Shown: positions 37,146 to 46,070, counted from the stretch's first letter. The stretch: 64,000 nt of DNA from Lachnospiraceae bacterium (GCA_910575035.1 CAJTDL010000002.1:118964-182963); one strand, 5' to 3'. Notes: a model not told the origin generated them from the sequence alone. Numbers and translations: made by a program.

Positions 37146-37174
37146 ATTATATAGGATATCTCCCCTATTGGCAA
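37146..37174 (-). promoter_or_regulatory. Promoter of the transglutaminase-like gene
   Basis: On the minus strand TTGCCA (37174-37169) and TATAAT (37151-37146), spacing 17 bp. The surrounding sequence is shared with the promoter at 39872-39900. Confidence 0.65.
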
Positions 37175-37251
37175 AGGATTTTTCTACAGCACAAAAGACC
37201 CCTCCTCTGCCGAAAGCGGAAGAAGCCTCCCCATATACTCCCAGTCCATAT

Positions 37252-38052
37252 TTATGCCCCCGTGCTCTGATAAGCCTTCATGCCTAATTTCCAAACAACA
37301 ATCCCAACAACCCCTAATACAATACAAACACCCGTAATATAAAATAAGAAACCTAAGCTTCTGCCCTTTAACATAAATACCGTTGGATAATAATTAACCA
37401 GCGCAATTGGAAGGAACAGGCTGACCGCCACACGAATCGCCTTATGGTAAATGTCAATCGGATATTCTGCCAGCCTCTCCAAATTCCCGATCATCACAAT
37501 GAACATGTTCGATTTTACCATCCAAAAAGACAGCGCTGAAAAAATAAACAGGATGCTGAAATACACAAATACCCCTGTAGCCAAAAGATATAGGAACAGC
37601 GCCCAGTCTGCCCATCCCTGAAATAAATGCAGGCTGCTGCTGGTCTTTGCGATCAATATGCCGCCCACGAGATATTCATCAAAAGGATATTCCGCATTGT
37701 ACCTCCCTGAACTCAGCAATTGAAAAAACGTATTCAATGGCCTTATCATGTACATATCAAACTTCCCATTCTGCACCCAATGGCTGATGCTTAAGGTATT
37801 GATAAAAAAGGTATTATAAACCGCCCGCACCAAGTAAAAAAAGCCCAGGCACCATAAAACCTCCTCTTTATTCCACGCCTTCATGGCGTCTACATGGCTA
37901 AAAATAATTTCAATGTTAAATACCCCCACTAACAACGCCAAAACACTGGCAAGGTTGACTGCTAAAAAATCCAGCTTATATTCCATCATTACCAATACAT
38001 TTATTTTGAAATACATAACGAAGCATTCCAAATACCAACGGACTTTCTTCAT
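37252..38052 (-). CDS. ABC-2 type transporter permease (second)
   Basis: 266 residues with six hydrophobic segments; resembles the ABC-2 family 6 (PF06182-like) permeases that come in pairs with one ATPase. Segments such as ALLVGVFNIEIIF, YFSILFIFSALSFWM and ITGVCIVLGVVGIVVW are membrane-spanning. It begins 8 bp after the preceding permease and is the last gene of a three-gene operon. Substrates of this exporter type are largely unknown. Confidence 0.85.
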   Translation of the reverse strand: MKKVRWYLECFVMYFKINVLVMMEYKLDFLAVNLASVLALLVGVFNIEIIFSHVDAMKAWNKEEVLWCLGFFYLVRAVYNTFFINTLSISHWVQNGKFDMYMIRPLNTFFQLLSSGRYNAEYPFDEYLVGGILIAKTSSSLHLFQGWADWALFLYLLATGVFVYFSILFIFSALSFWMVKSNMFIVMIGNLERLAEYPIDIYHKAIRVAVSLFLPIALVNYYPTVFMLKGRSLGFLFYITGVCIVLGVVGIVVWKLGMKAYQSTGA

Positions 38053-38059
38053 AACGGCT

Positions 38060-38851
38060 TCAACCTCCCTGTATTACAATCTGGCTCATGGCCTTTCGGT
38101 GCATAACCGCCCCGCTTACGGCCAGTACCCCAATCCAGAGCAGCTGGCCGGCCAGGCCATAAACAGCCTGCATCCCCCCTGCTTCCCCCATTACAATTGT
38201 CAAGGGAACATAATAAATATACTGGAACGGCAGCGCCATGCATGCACTCCTTAGCAATGCAGGGTAAAATGCAACCGGGATAAACATCCCGCTAAAGATA
38301 TGGATGCACGCCATTTTCAGCATATAAATCCCAATATTAGAATTTGTCCAAAAAGTAATGATGCCCAGCATATAATTTATGATACTGAACAATAGGTATG
38401 CCAACACTACAGAGAGCAAAAACAGAAGCCATTGCCCTGGATGCACCATAGCCAGGATTTCCCTATTCCATATGCAATAGGGAATAAAAAGCAAAAGGAG
38501 CGCTGCGGCATTCAAAATCCCCTTCCCCAATTCCTGCAGGGAATATCTCACTGGCAGGCACATAGGCATCAGGAACGAGGTTACAATATTGCCGCTCTGA
38601 AAATCCTCCCCAATCTGCTCATCCGCCCCGCTTCCCAAAAACCGCTGTAACAGAGAGGTCATAACAGTATAAATTATCATGCTCTCATAAGTAATATGTT
38701 CAACCTCGGCCTTATCCTGGTATACCGCAGACCAGATGGCAAGCTCCACGGCAAAAGAAAGAGCCATAGATAAAATCCCAATGCAAAAATTGGCGCGGTA
38801 CATTAATTCTTTCTGTATCCCTACTTTTATGAAAGCGACATATTTTTTCAT
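38060..38851 (-). CDS. ABC-2 type transporter permease (first)
   Basis: About 263 residues, six membrane segments, same family as the next gene. I chose ATG 38851 (MKKYVAFIKVG), with GGAGA about 9 bp before; an ATG at 38860 is too close to that site, and the longer frame to 39010 lies inside the ATPase gene. It starts 21 bp after the ATPase stop. The tail AVSGAVMHRKAMSQIVIQ is cytoplasmic. Confidence 0.85.
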   Translation of the reverse strand: MKKYVAFIKVGIQKELMYRANFCIGILSMALSFAVELAIWSAVYQDKAEVEHITYESMIIYTVMTSLLQRFLGSGADEQIGEDFQSGNIVTSFLMPMCLPVRYSLQELGKGILNAAALLLLFIPYCIWNREILAMVHPGQWLLFLLSVVLAYLLFSIINYMLGIITFWTNSNIGIYMLKMACIHIFSGMFIPVAFYPALLRSACMALPFQYIYYVPLTIVMGEAGGMQAVYGLAGQLLWIGVLAVSGAVMHRKAMSQIVIQGG

Positions 38852-38871
38852 TTTTACCATTCTCCAATCAT

Positions 38872-39837
38872 TTACTCCCGCACCATATGATAAATAAAAT
38901 CCTCCAGGCTTTGTTTCTCTATAGAGATATTCTCCACAGGCATTCTTTTTATTAAGCCTGCCATGGCTTCCTGCTCGGACAAGACAGCCCTGTCTATCCG
39001 TATTTTCCACTCATTGCCTGTTCGGCCAATTACCATAAGGCCGTCCATCTCTCCTATCTGACAAGAATATTCCCCCACTATCTTAACTGACAGATAGCTA
39101 TACATGGATAATGCACAAATATTATCCACTTGATCATCCAGTATGATTTTCCCATCGTTAACCAAAATAAACCTGCTGCAAATCCGCTCCATTTCTGCAA
39201 GGTCATGCGTGGAAAAAAGAACTGTAACCTTTCTTTTTTCATTAATATATTTCAAGTACTCTTCTATTTTCTTCTTGATCAAAATATCCAGGCCAATCGT
39301 GGATTCATCAAGAATCAGGAGCTTCGGTGCGTGAATAGAAATTGCTGCAAATTCACATTTCATCCTTTGTCCCAGGCTCATAACCCTGACCGGGATGTTT
39401 AAAAGCTCTTTAACCTGGAGAAACTTGTCCAACTCATCCAACGTTTTTTCAAACTGAAAATCCGGTACCTGGTAAATCTTTTTGTTCAATTCCAAGGAAT
39501 ACAGAAACGGGAGATCCCAGACGAGGGAACTTTTCTGCCCAAAATTTACCCCAATATGGCCCGCATTCTTTTTTCGGTATTGGAAGCTATTTTTCCCAAA
39601 CATTTTAGCCTCTCCATCATCCGGAGATAAAATTCCCAGCAGCAATTTGATTAAGGTAGATTTCCCCGCCCCATTCATCCCTACAAGGCCTACGGCCTCC
39701 CCTTCCTTTATGGTGAATGAAATATCTTTTACCGCCTGTTTTACTTCAAATTTGCTTTTCCAAAAAGCACCCTTTTCCTTTCTGATTTTCTGCCTGTAGG
39801 CCTTAACTAAATGTTCCGCTTCAAGAATTGCGCACAT
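38872..39837 (-). CDS. ABC transporter ATP-binding protein of an ABC-2 exporter
   Basis: 321 residues. The nucleotide-binding domain has Walker A GMNGAGKST, signature region MSLGQRMKCEF, Walker B KLLILDEST and the switch His in LFSTHDLAE. The C-terminal 90 residues are an extra regulatory domain, as in NatA-like proteins of the COG4586 type. The signature is LGQR-type rather than LSGGQ, as expected for this subfamily. First gene of a three-gene operon with two permeases and its own promoter at 39872-39900. Confidence 0.92.
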   Translation of the reverse strand: MCAILEAEHLVKAYRQKIRKEKGAFWKSKFEVKQAVKDISFTIKEGEAVGLVGMNGAGKSTLIKLLLGILSPDDGEAKMFGKNSFQYRKKNAGHIGVNFGQKSSLVWDLPFLYSLELNKKIYQVPDFQFEKTLDELDKFLQVKELLNIPVRVMSLGQRMKCEFAAISIHAPKLLILDESTIGLDILIKKKIEEYLKYINEKRKVTVLFSTHDLAEMERICSRFILVNDGKIILDDQVDNICALSMYSYLSVKIVGEYSCQIGEMDGLMVIGRTGNEWKIRIDRAVLSEQEAMAGLIKRMPVENISIEKQSLEDFIYHMVRE

Positions 39838-39871
39838 ATTTCATCCTCCTTTCATTCCGCACCCTGGCACT

Positions 39872-39900
39872 ATTATATAGGATGCTTTCCCTAATGGCAA
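39872..39900 (-). promoter_or_regulatory. Promoter of the ABC-2 exporter operon
   Basis: On the minus strand TTGCCA (39900-39895), 17 bp, TATAAT (39877-39872), about 35 bp before the ATPase start. GGAGG-type ribosome site follows. The rest of 39838-40110 holds no gene that I can support. Confidence 0.7.
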
Positions 39901-40110
39901 GTATTTTTAAACACCGAAGCATGCAGCGTAAGCTGCTTCTGTAGAACCCCATCCCTTTCCAGGCCTCTGGCATATGCATCAACTATATGGTATTCCCATC
40001 CCTCCATAGCCATATGTTCATTCAGCCACTGTTTTGCCGGCTGGCCACATCCGCAAGCGCCGTCTCTTCGCCGCCCAGCGCCAAAGGGTTATGCCCTCAC
40101 TGCATATACA

Positions 40111-40482
40111 TCAATAGTTAAAGTAACCTTTTACCTGGGTATAGCCAGAACCATATGATATATAATATACTTGGAGTGTTACAGACTGTCCATATGCAAC
40201 AGAATTAGATGCCAAAACCGTCTTAATCTCAGTAAATGAATCGTTAATTCCATTTGAAGTCTTCACCTGAATTGTCGGACTTCCCGTAAAGCTACTGGCT
40301 GTAACCGACGTAGTTGATATTATTGCACTAACATTCTTATAATAGCTTGTGACATTTGTGCGGGATGTCCCTGACAGAGAATGATGCAAATCCCAGTTCG
40401 CTTTATTCCCAGATGCCCTCGTTTCAAGCAACATTTCCTCCGTTATTTGTCCAGCAAATGCTTTTGCTGGGCATATCTGCAT
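40111..40482 (-). CDS. Small hypothetical protein, possibly secreted but with a damaged signal peptide
   Basis: 123 residues. The first residues, CPAKAFAG, look like the end of a signal peptide (A-x-A before GQITEE), but no hydrophobic core precedes them in frame; a stop occurs 10 codons upstream. A stretch starting VIKKFK in another frame could be the lost beginning, so the gene may be frameshifted. The mature part is rich in Ser, Thr, Tyr and Val and ends YTQVKGYFNY, typical of small extracellular beta proteins. It lies downstream of the agr-like genes on the same strand and could be a regulated product; I know no family. Confidence 0.45.
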   Translation of the reverse strand: MQICPAKAFAGQITEEMLLETRASGNKANWDLHHSLSGTSRTNVTSYYKNVSAIISTTSVTASSFTGSPTIQVKTSNGINDSFTEIKTVLASNSVAYGQSVTLQVYYISYGSGYTQVKGYFNY

Positions 40483-40534
40483 ATGACATTTATTTGAACT
40501 TTTTAATCACATATTTTGTATCCTGTATATGTTC

Positions 40535-41112
40535 CTATTGTATTATGTTTATTGACGCACAAATTAAAGACACCGCCTGTACAACATGTGAAATCAAGAC
40601 AATATGATATAAATTTATATTCCCTCCAAACAGCATAACTGCCCCCAATACTATTTCAATTACCAAAATCACAATGGCATAATTCCTATAAACTTCTTTC
40701 TCACACACACTTAATTTCCTGTTCTCATTGTCCACTGGCGACAGGCATATAATAATTATACTACATGCAACAGCCACAAGGTTTTTTATCCACTGCGGAG
40801 CCAGATATAATGCGCCCCATTTTGCCACTCCCACCCCCCAATAGCTGCTGCATTAGATAACAACATGCATTTCCATGCCTTATCTGCATGATAACCGCCA
40901 CAGTAGCTTCGAAGGGGAAGGAACATGCAAAGAAAGAAAAGAATGTCCCTCACCTGTCCCAGCCAAACACCAAGGCAGATGGAAATGACAATACTCAGAG
41001 CCATTTCTACCATCACAGTGTATCCATATTGATAAATATTCGCATCTTCCTCTTTTATTAACCCAATAGACACTTGAAATTCAACAAATACCCTAGCCAA
41101 TCTTGCAATCAT
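40535..41112 (-). pseudogene. agrB: AgrB-like peptide-processing membrane protease, frameshifted
   Basis: Two overlapping frames together encode one AgrB. The first (from the ATG at 41112) has SYCGGYHADKAWKC, with His and Cys seven residues apart exactly as in AgrB proteases (residues 75 and 82). It is broken after SNAAAIGG at a C-rich run (40835-40846), and the second frame continues with AKWGALYLAP, LSPVDNENRKLSV and two further membrane segments. Adding one base in the run restores a protein of about 190 residues. Start overlaps the agrD stop (TGATG). Could be a real mutation, phase variation, or a sequence error in a homopolymer. Normal role: cleaves and cyclises AgrD. Confidence 0.82.
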
Positions 41113-41267
41113 CACTGAATCCTATTGAATCTCTTTGCTTCTTCTGGAAACTCAGGCTGGTGGAACATCCATATACAAACCATATTTGCTGTTTGCACCA
41201 CAAGAGCGAATGCTAAACTGTTAAGCCCATATAAAACTTTCTTTAATATACAATATCTCCTTCTCAT
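41112..41267 (-). CDS. agrD: Cyclic lactone autoinducer peptide precursor (AgrD-like)
   Basis: 51 residues. A basic amphipathic N-terminus (MRRRYCILKKVLYGLNSL), then FALVVQTANM, then VCIWMFHQPEFPEEAKRF. The Cys-aromatic core followed by an acidic Pro-rich tail (QPE.PEE) is the AgrD pattern of Clostridia. By analogy with clostridial peptides, the signal would be a five-residue thiolactone ring formed by Cys31 to Phe35 (CIWMF). GAGGAGA precedes the ATG, and the stop overlaps the agrB start. A LytTR-type box lies 80-120 bp upstream. It is below common ORF length cutoffs. Confidence 0.88.
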   Translation of the reverse strand: MRRRYCILKKVLYGLNSLAFALVVQTANMVCIWMFHQPEFPEEAKRFNRIQ

Positions 41268-41353
41268 TTTTCTCCTCTCTCTTATTCCTTACTTATTGAT
41301 CATTTCTAATTTTTATATATTAAAAAAAACAAAAAATACAAGACCTATGTCAA

Positions 41354-41382
41354 TTTTTGCAGTCTAGAATGCAGTTTTTGCA
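41354..41382 (-). promoter_or_regulatory. LytTR-type direct repeat and promoter of agrD
   Basis: Read on the plus strand, TTTTTGCA occurs twice with a period of 21 bp (TTTTTGCAGTCTAGAATGCA then GTTTTTGCAT). Two direct half-sites 21 bp apart are the known geometry for LytTR regulators such as AgrA. On the minus strand TTGTAT about 20 bp downstream, then 16 bp, then TATATA, can serve as -35 and -10. The same arrangement occurs at 50480-50510 and 55850-55880. Confidence 0.8.
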
Positions 41383-41501
41383 TAAAAATGGATCTTGGAA
41401 TGAAAAAAGCGCCTCCAAAATCTAGAAACGCTTTTTCAGAAAAACCTCCATGCGAGAGGATTCCGATTCATGGAAGAATATATGTTTGGGCAAACCCCCT
41501 T

Positions 41502-42809
41502 TTACATAGAAACTGGCAAAAGCAGGATAGCTGTAAACAATTGCCCCTCCACAAAACATTCCAATTCGCCGCCATATTTCCGGGCTGTGTTTTGCACGCT
41601 TCGAATCCCTATCCCATGTATGCCGTCATCCTTCTTAGTAGAAAGAAAGCCATTATCTGTTTGAAGGACTTCCCCTTTGTAGTAATTCTGGATTTTAACA
41701 GCCTGGAACCCACCGCCATTTTGTATGTACATCCGCACAGTGACTACTTTGCATTCCGCAGTTTTGGCAGCCCGCAGCGCATTGTCCAGCAAATTGCTTA
41801 GCATGGTTATAATATCTACATCCAATACCCCATCCACCACAATTCCTGGCTCAACATAAATGTCCATCTCCACGCCTTCCCTCTGGGCAGCCGCTTTCTT
41901 TTCCGCCAGGACAGCATTGATTACTGAATTTTTACAATATGTCTCAGCCACAGTTTTCTCTAATTCCACATTTAAGCCCTGCAAGACAGAAAGGATGGAA
42001 TCAGCCTCATTTTCCCTTGCCAACTCCCCAATTGCCTTCAGATAGTGGCTGGCATTATGGATAAATTCCTGATGCCTGGCGTCTAAATTTTTCATCTGGC
42101 TATAATACTGCAGCTCTATGGACTGCTTGGAGATTACCAGTTCTTGCTCTGCATTCCGTGCTAATTCTGCGGAATATCGGCAGAATGCCCGGAAAACTGC
42201 CATATTGCCAAAAACCATAATGGCAAAGCAAGCACTGAACAACCCTTTCTCTACCTCTCCCATTGAAGCATCCATACCAATATAATATGTCAAGATCATA
42301 ATCCCAATGCTGGATAGGGGAATGCATATATAATACACAAACATCCTGACCCCAATTTCCTGCTTTGAATACCCATAAAATTGCTTGATCGTGGTAAGCA
42401 ATATATATGTCATCAGTTTCATAGTAAAAAAATGCCATGGAATATCAGATAAATTGGTAACAATTCCCTGTTTGTGTATAAATGCTGATATACTTAACAA
42501 TGCACTGAACAAAAACTCACAGCCTGCTGCAACAAATAGGGCAATGATGCAGCACAAAGCCTTCATTCCCATATGCCCTCGGAAAAGCAGCATACAGCAT
42601 ACTCCTATAACCAGGCAGGAACAAACAAGATTTAAATAAGAATTCCCCAATAAATTCACACAAAACTGGCACATAATCAGTAAAAAAAGCATCAAAACCC
42701 TTTTCCATAATGCCTGGAAACTGTCCCTTAAATGGAAAAAGCCACAAAAAAAATCATAAAATATACATATCTCCGCCACACAACTTAACAACAATATCAC
42801 ATGATCCAC
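41502..42809 (-). CDS. AgrC-like sensor histidine kinase (GHKL type)
   Basis: About 435 residues. Six or seven membrane segments fill residues 1-200, followed by a coiled linker (ELARNAEQELVISKQ), a histidine box RHQEFIHNASHYLKAIGELA with His in SHYLK, an N-box LLDNALRAAKTA and a G-box GIHGIGIRSV. This is the layout of HPK10 kinases that sense cyclic peptides. I prefer the GTG at 42809 (VDHVILLL) after GGGGGCAGGG; the frame is open to a TTG at 42839. It reads towards agrD. Its natural partner regulator is only a fragment here (42826-42935). Confidence 0.88.
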   Translation of the reverse strand: MDHVILLLSCVAEICIFYDFFCGFFHLRDSFQALWKRVLMLFLLIMCQFCVNLLGNSYLNLVCSCLVIGVCCMLLFRGHMGMKALCCIIALFVAAGCEFLFSALLSISAFIHKQGIVTNLSDIPWHFFTMKLMTYILLTTIKQFYGYSKQEIGVRMFVYYICIPLSSIGIMILTYYIGMDASMGEVEKGLFSACFAIMVFGNMAVFRAFCRYSAELARNAEQELVISKQSIELQYYSQMKNLDARHQEFIHNASHYLKAIGELARENEADSILSVLQGLNVELEKTVAETYCKNSVINAVLAEKKAAAQREGVEMDIYVEPGIVVDGVLDVDIITMLSNLLDNALRAAKTAECKVVTVRMYIQNGGGFQAVKIQNYYKGEVLQTDNGFLSTKKDDGIHGIGIRSVQNTARKYGGELECFVEGQLFTAILLLPVSM

Positions 42810-42825
42810 ATTCCCTGCCCCCTTA

Positions 42826-42935
42826 ATATTTTTGTGCAATAAACCTTGTGAAAGCTTCCCTCAGGTTTTTCTCCTTTGACCTGGAGACTGTCAACCTTGT
42901 CCCATCTGTCAGTTCCAATTCTTCCTGGATACCTC
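42826..42935 (-). pseudogene. 3' remnant of a LytTR response regulator gene
   Basis: The last 35 or so codons match the end of the intact regulator at 50603-51343 almost exactly (GTRLTVSRSKEKNLREAF, RFIAQKY), with a one-base insertion near 42921 and loss of everything upstream. The break joins a transposase remnant. It shows that a regulator gene once preceded the kinase here. Confidence 0.88.
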
Positions 42936-43079
42936 AAATTTCTCGACTTTGGAGTTTTCCGTAAAAATTGGGGAATTATCCACATTCATTGGTCCCATTT
43001 CTACAATCGCTTACTTTTTGTGGATAAAATTTTCATTTCTCCCTTGGCAGGCATCACTTCCGTTGCTATACTTATCTCA

Positions 43080-43860
43080 GTTGACTGGTGCGCTGTGCGT
43101 GTCATCCCAATTTATATCTTCCGGTTTCGTTAGTTGCCGTCCAAAGCTTTCTAACAGTTCGGAAGATATATTTTTTTGCTTCTTTTTTATCTCCCTTACC
43201 TTCAGGCAGAACCATTCATACAGTTTTTACCATGTCCGATATCTGCGCCATCAGGTAATGGTTCTTCATCGCAGTGGCATCGTGACTGCAAGCATGGGTA
43301 ATATCGCTCTGCCAGTTCTTCTGCCGGTTGAAGCCCTCATTCTCTATCTTTCAACGTTTTCTTCCTGTTCCTGCTGTTTTTTCCGCATTCCTTTTGGTAA
43401 TTCGGATACCTGTCAGCCACTGGAATTCCGTCCACACAGTGCCCCTTTTATTATCTTTTCTTCCCAGAAACGCAGCATATTGACCGGCTTTCCATTATAA
43501 TCGATACCATTGACGAATTCTGCATGCCCTGACGTTTCCTTTTCCAGGATGTTTTCATATTCCTCCGTAATGCTTGGAATGCTTCCCGTTTTATATCAGA
43601 TGATGAATTCCCAGCCGTTGTTCCGGCATATCCCCATTACAGGTTCCGATGCGTACAGGCTGTCCGCCAGCAGTATGATGGGCAACCTCGGGAATGCCTT
43701 TTTGATTTTCTCTGCCAGCCTCTTTAAGGCTTTTGTTTCACAATCCTGCCTCCGTTTCTCCTCACTCATGCGTTTCTAGCTTTCGGCATCCTCCCCATTG
43801 TTCTCTATAAATTCACTGACCATGCTTACGACCAGGCTCTCCCTCAACACGAGGACAACA
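43080..43860 (-). pseudogene. Decayed DDE transposase gene
   Basis: On the minus strand a transposase can be read with several stops and frame changes: SLVVSMVSEFIENNGEDAES, stop, then DCETKALKRLAEKIKKAF, LPIILLADSLYASEPVMGIC, NNGWEFII, stop, then a segment containing SIPSITEEYENILEKE and, further on, HDATAMKNHYLMAQISDMVK. The Asp of LLADSLYA would be catalytic. The family is an IS-borne DDE transposase with the NGW-(K/E)-(Y/F)-I signature; the exact IS group is uncertain. No intact terminal repeats were found. Confidence 0.7.
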
Positions 43861-44255
43861 CGGCAGGTCATAAATATCTACGAACTGCGCCCAGAAATCG
43901 AAGAGGATTTCCTATCAGATGAAGGATCTCTGGAAATTGAAGAACTTCAAGAACTTCAAGAACACAAAATACAACTATACCACCCACTACACAGATTATA
44001 TGACACTCTCCAGTATTTTGGCATCTTTCCCTTCCTTGATTTCCTACAACTCTATGCAGAATGCACTTTAGAAGTACGACAGCTTCTTGATCCAATCTCG
44101 GCTAAAGCATAGCAGGCTTTTGAATGGATTCCCAAAAGCCTAATTGAAGTTCTATCAACAAAATAATTTTTCTGGTAACCAATACCACTTTTACTTTGTC
44201 CATACACCTTTTCTTCCTCAATATTTCCTTTTGCCCCAAATAATGTAACACATTT
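43861..44255. other. Intergenic/rearranged stretch without a supported gene
   Basis: A plus-strand frame of about 100 codons ends at 44112, with EELQELQEHKIQLYHPLH, but lacks a ribosome site and begins inside the transposase remnant. I do not support it as a gene. Confidence 0.4.
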
Positions 44256-45848
44256 TCACCATCGAATAATATAGTCACATGACTGCGCTATCATTTCATC
44301 ATGCGTAATAACCAACAGAATTTTATCCCTTTTCAGTAACTGAATCACTTCATTAAATACTTTTTTCCCTCTTTTATCCCATGATGATGTAGATTCATCC
44401 AATATCATAAGTTCCTTCTTTTTCATAATACCACACAGCAATTGTATCTTTTGCCATTGACCTCCAGACAGTTCCGAACACTTAATTCCCATACATTGTC
44501 CTAAATCAAAACTTTGAGCAAAAAGGCTATCCAGCTTGTATTCTTCCAATGCATCCTCTATCATACTATAATCAAACCCTTCTAAATAGAAATCTAAAAA
44601 TTCACCTACTGTAATATTTGCGGGATTACTGTTTTGCTGCATGTAGGAACAATGATTTTTTCTTAAATCACATTTATTGATATCTGCTAGTTCAATGCCA
44701 TTATATTCAATCCTTCCACCATAATTTGGATACAATCCCATTAAAACATTTGCAAAAGTGCTTTTCCCCATGCCATTACTCCCAATAATAGCATATAATT
44801 TTCCCTTAACAAAAGTAACAGAAAGGTCTTCTATGACATTCTTATCACAATATGAGAAGGATAAATTTTGTACTGTAATGCTTTCAATTTCCTGTATTAT
44901 CATTTCCCCATCACGTTCCGCAGTTTCATTCATAATTTCATCAATACGCATTTTAGAAACTTTCGCCTCTTGGAAATTTTTCCCTAAATCCCCATAATAT
45001 TTTAAAGCAGATAAAAGAAATGAAAAATAAGAATTGATTACCACGAACCCACCTACAGACATTACGCCATTATGTATTTCAACTGCACTTATAATCATAG
45101 CTGCAATTTGAAAAAGCACAGATAATACCCCATCCATAGACTTAAACCTTTCTGAGAAAGAAAAAAAACTGATTACACTCAATAAATAATTTGAATATTT
45201 CCCTTCTAACTCCTTTATAACTTTATTTTCATCTGCCATTATTTTAAATTCTCTGACTCTAATAAATTGTTCTAGCAAAGAACTTAAAAAAAAGTTGCTT
45301 TTCTCTTTAAAATCTCTATTCCTCCTAAAATATTCTTTTTTCATGTAGAAGTATAAAAATAAATATATAGGTATAAACGCAACAGAACAAACAAATATTT
45401 TTAAACTTGTACAGAATAAAAATACTAATGCAGCAATAATTATGCCAGCATTCGAAACCATTGACACCAAATTGTCCAACACAAAAACAACCAAAAAATC
45501 AATATCTTGGTTTATTCTTGAATAAATATACCCTGCTTCATATTTTTCTGCCATAAGCAGTTCCATCTCATGATAATGTTTAATTACTTCCCGTTTGAAA
45601 TCAAAAGAAATATTGTTCTTTAGTACTATAATATTTATTTTCAGAAAATATCCAAAAACAACTCCCATAACCAATAAAAAACTATATAATATAGCAAGAT
45701 TGCCGATTGGTTTTAATGTATTTGAATAGGTTATTGCATCTATAAACCTACCACTTACAAACGGGCTAATAACTGTTATGCATAATGTAAGCAAATATAA
45801 AACCATAAATTTAAATATATGCTTTTTATATGGAAAAAGTCTTTTCAC
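44256..45848 (-). CDS. ABC exporter (permease plus ATPase), probable RiPP exporter
   Basis: 530 residues starting at GTG 45848. Six membrane segments (residues 15-290), then a nucleotide-binding domain with Walker A GSNGMGKST, signature CSELSGGQWQ, Walker B LMILDEST and switch His ITHDE. There is no C39 peptidase domain, so any leader removal would need another protease. The gene is strongly AT-rich like the two before it. It follows the precursor gene by 72 bp on the same strand and is the natural candidate for exporting the modified peptide. Confidence 0.88.
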   Translation of the reverse strand: MKRLFPYKKHIFKFMVLYLLTLCITVISPFVSGRFIDAITYSNTLKPIGNLAILYSFLLVMGVVFGYFLKINIIVLKNNISFDFKREVIKHYHEMELLMAEKYEAGYIYSRINQDIDFLVVFVLDNLVSMVSNAGIIIAALVFLFCTSLKIFVCSVAFIPIYLFLYFYMKKEYFRRNRDFKEKSNFFLSSLLEQFIRVREFKIMADENKVIKELEGKYSNYLLSVISFFSFSERFKSMDGVLSVLFQIAAMIISAVEIHNGVMSVGGFVVINSYFSFLLSALKYYGDLGKNFQEAKVSKMRIDEIMNETAERDGEMIIQEIESITVQNLSFSYCDKNVIEDLSVTFVKGKLYAIIGSNGMGKSTFANVLMGLYPNYGGRIEYNGIELADINKCDLRKNHCSYMQQNSNPANITVGEFLDFYLEGFDYSMIEDALEEYKLDSLFAQSFDLGQCMGIKCSELSGGQWQKIQLLCGIMKKKELMILDESTSSWDKRGKKVFNEVIQLLKRDKILLVITHDEMIAQSCDYIIRW

Positions 45849-45874
45849 ATCTATTTACCGCCTTTACACCAGAA

Positions 45875-45911
45875 GGAGAGTTATTATGATATTATCCCAC
45901 AATAACCCTCC
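45875..45911 (-). promoter_or_regulatory. RNA hairpin between precursor and exporter genes
   Basis: GGAGGGTTATT and AATAACTCTCC on the minus strand form an 11-bp stem with one G-T pair. No T-run follows, so it may be a processing or stabilising element or a leaky terminator. Confidence 0.55.
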
Positions 45912-45920
45912 CTCTCTCAC

Positions 45921-46070
45921 TTACGCATCTTTACTAAACCAATCCAATGAATCACAGCACCTACAGATATCATTAGGCCTAATAATAATTTCTGTTTGTG
46001 CATCACATAAAACGCATATATCTCGCGTCTCGGATGAAATCTCTATTCCTCCAGCATTAATTTGTTCCAT
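45921..46070 (-). CDS. Cys-rich candidate RiPP precursor peptide, 49 residues
   Basis: An ideal ribosome site, AAGGAGGTGAAATT, precedes ATG 46070. The peptide begins MEQINAGGIEISSETRD and has five cysteines, all in the C-terminal 31 residues: Cys19, 22, 36, 38 and 39, in DICVLCDAQ and DICRCCDSLDW. Acidic residues flank the cysteines (Asp17, 23, 34, 40, 43). It lies directly between a radical SAM/SPASM maturase and an ABC exporter on one strand, the standard setting of a thioether-peptide precursor. It lacks the SCIFF motif. An alternative is a small zinc-binding protein using the two C-x2-C pairs. It is missed by ordinary length cutoffs. Confidence 0.75.
   Translation of the reverse strand: MEQINAGGIEISSETRDICVLCDAQTEIIIRPNDICRCCDSLDWFSKDA

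Noticed and set aside
42949-44112. Three plus-strand frames between the kinase and the exporter
   Set aside because: The minus strand of most of this stretch reads as a decayed transposase, which explains the open frames opposite.
45921-46070. SCIFF-type precursor identity for the Cys-rich peptide
   Set aside because: It has five cysteines, not six, and lacks the conserved SCIFF C-terminal motif; the maturase also looks closer to QhpD-like enzymes.
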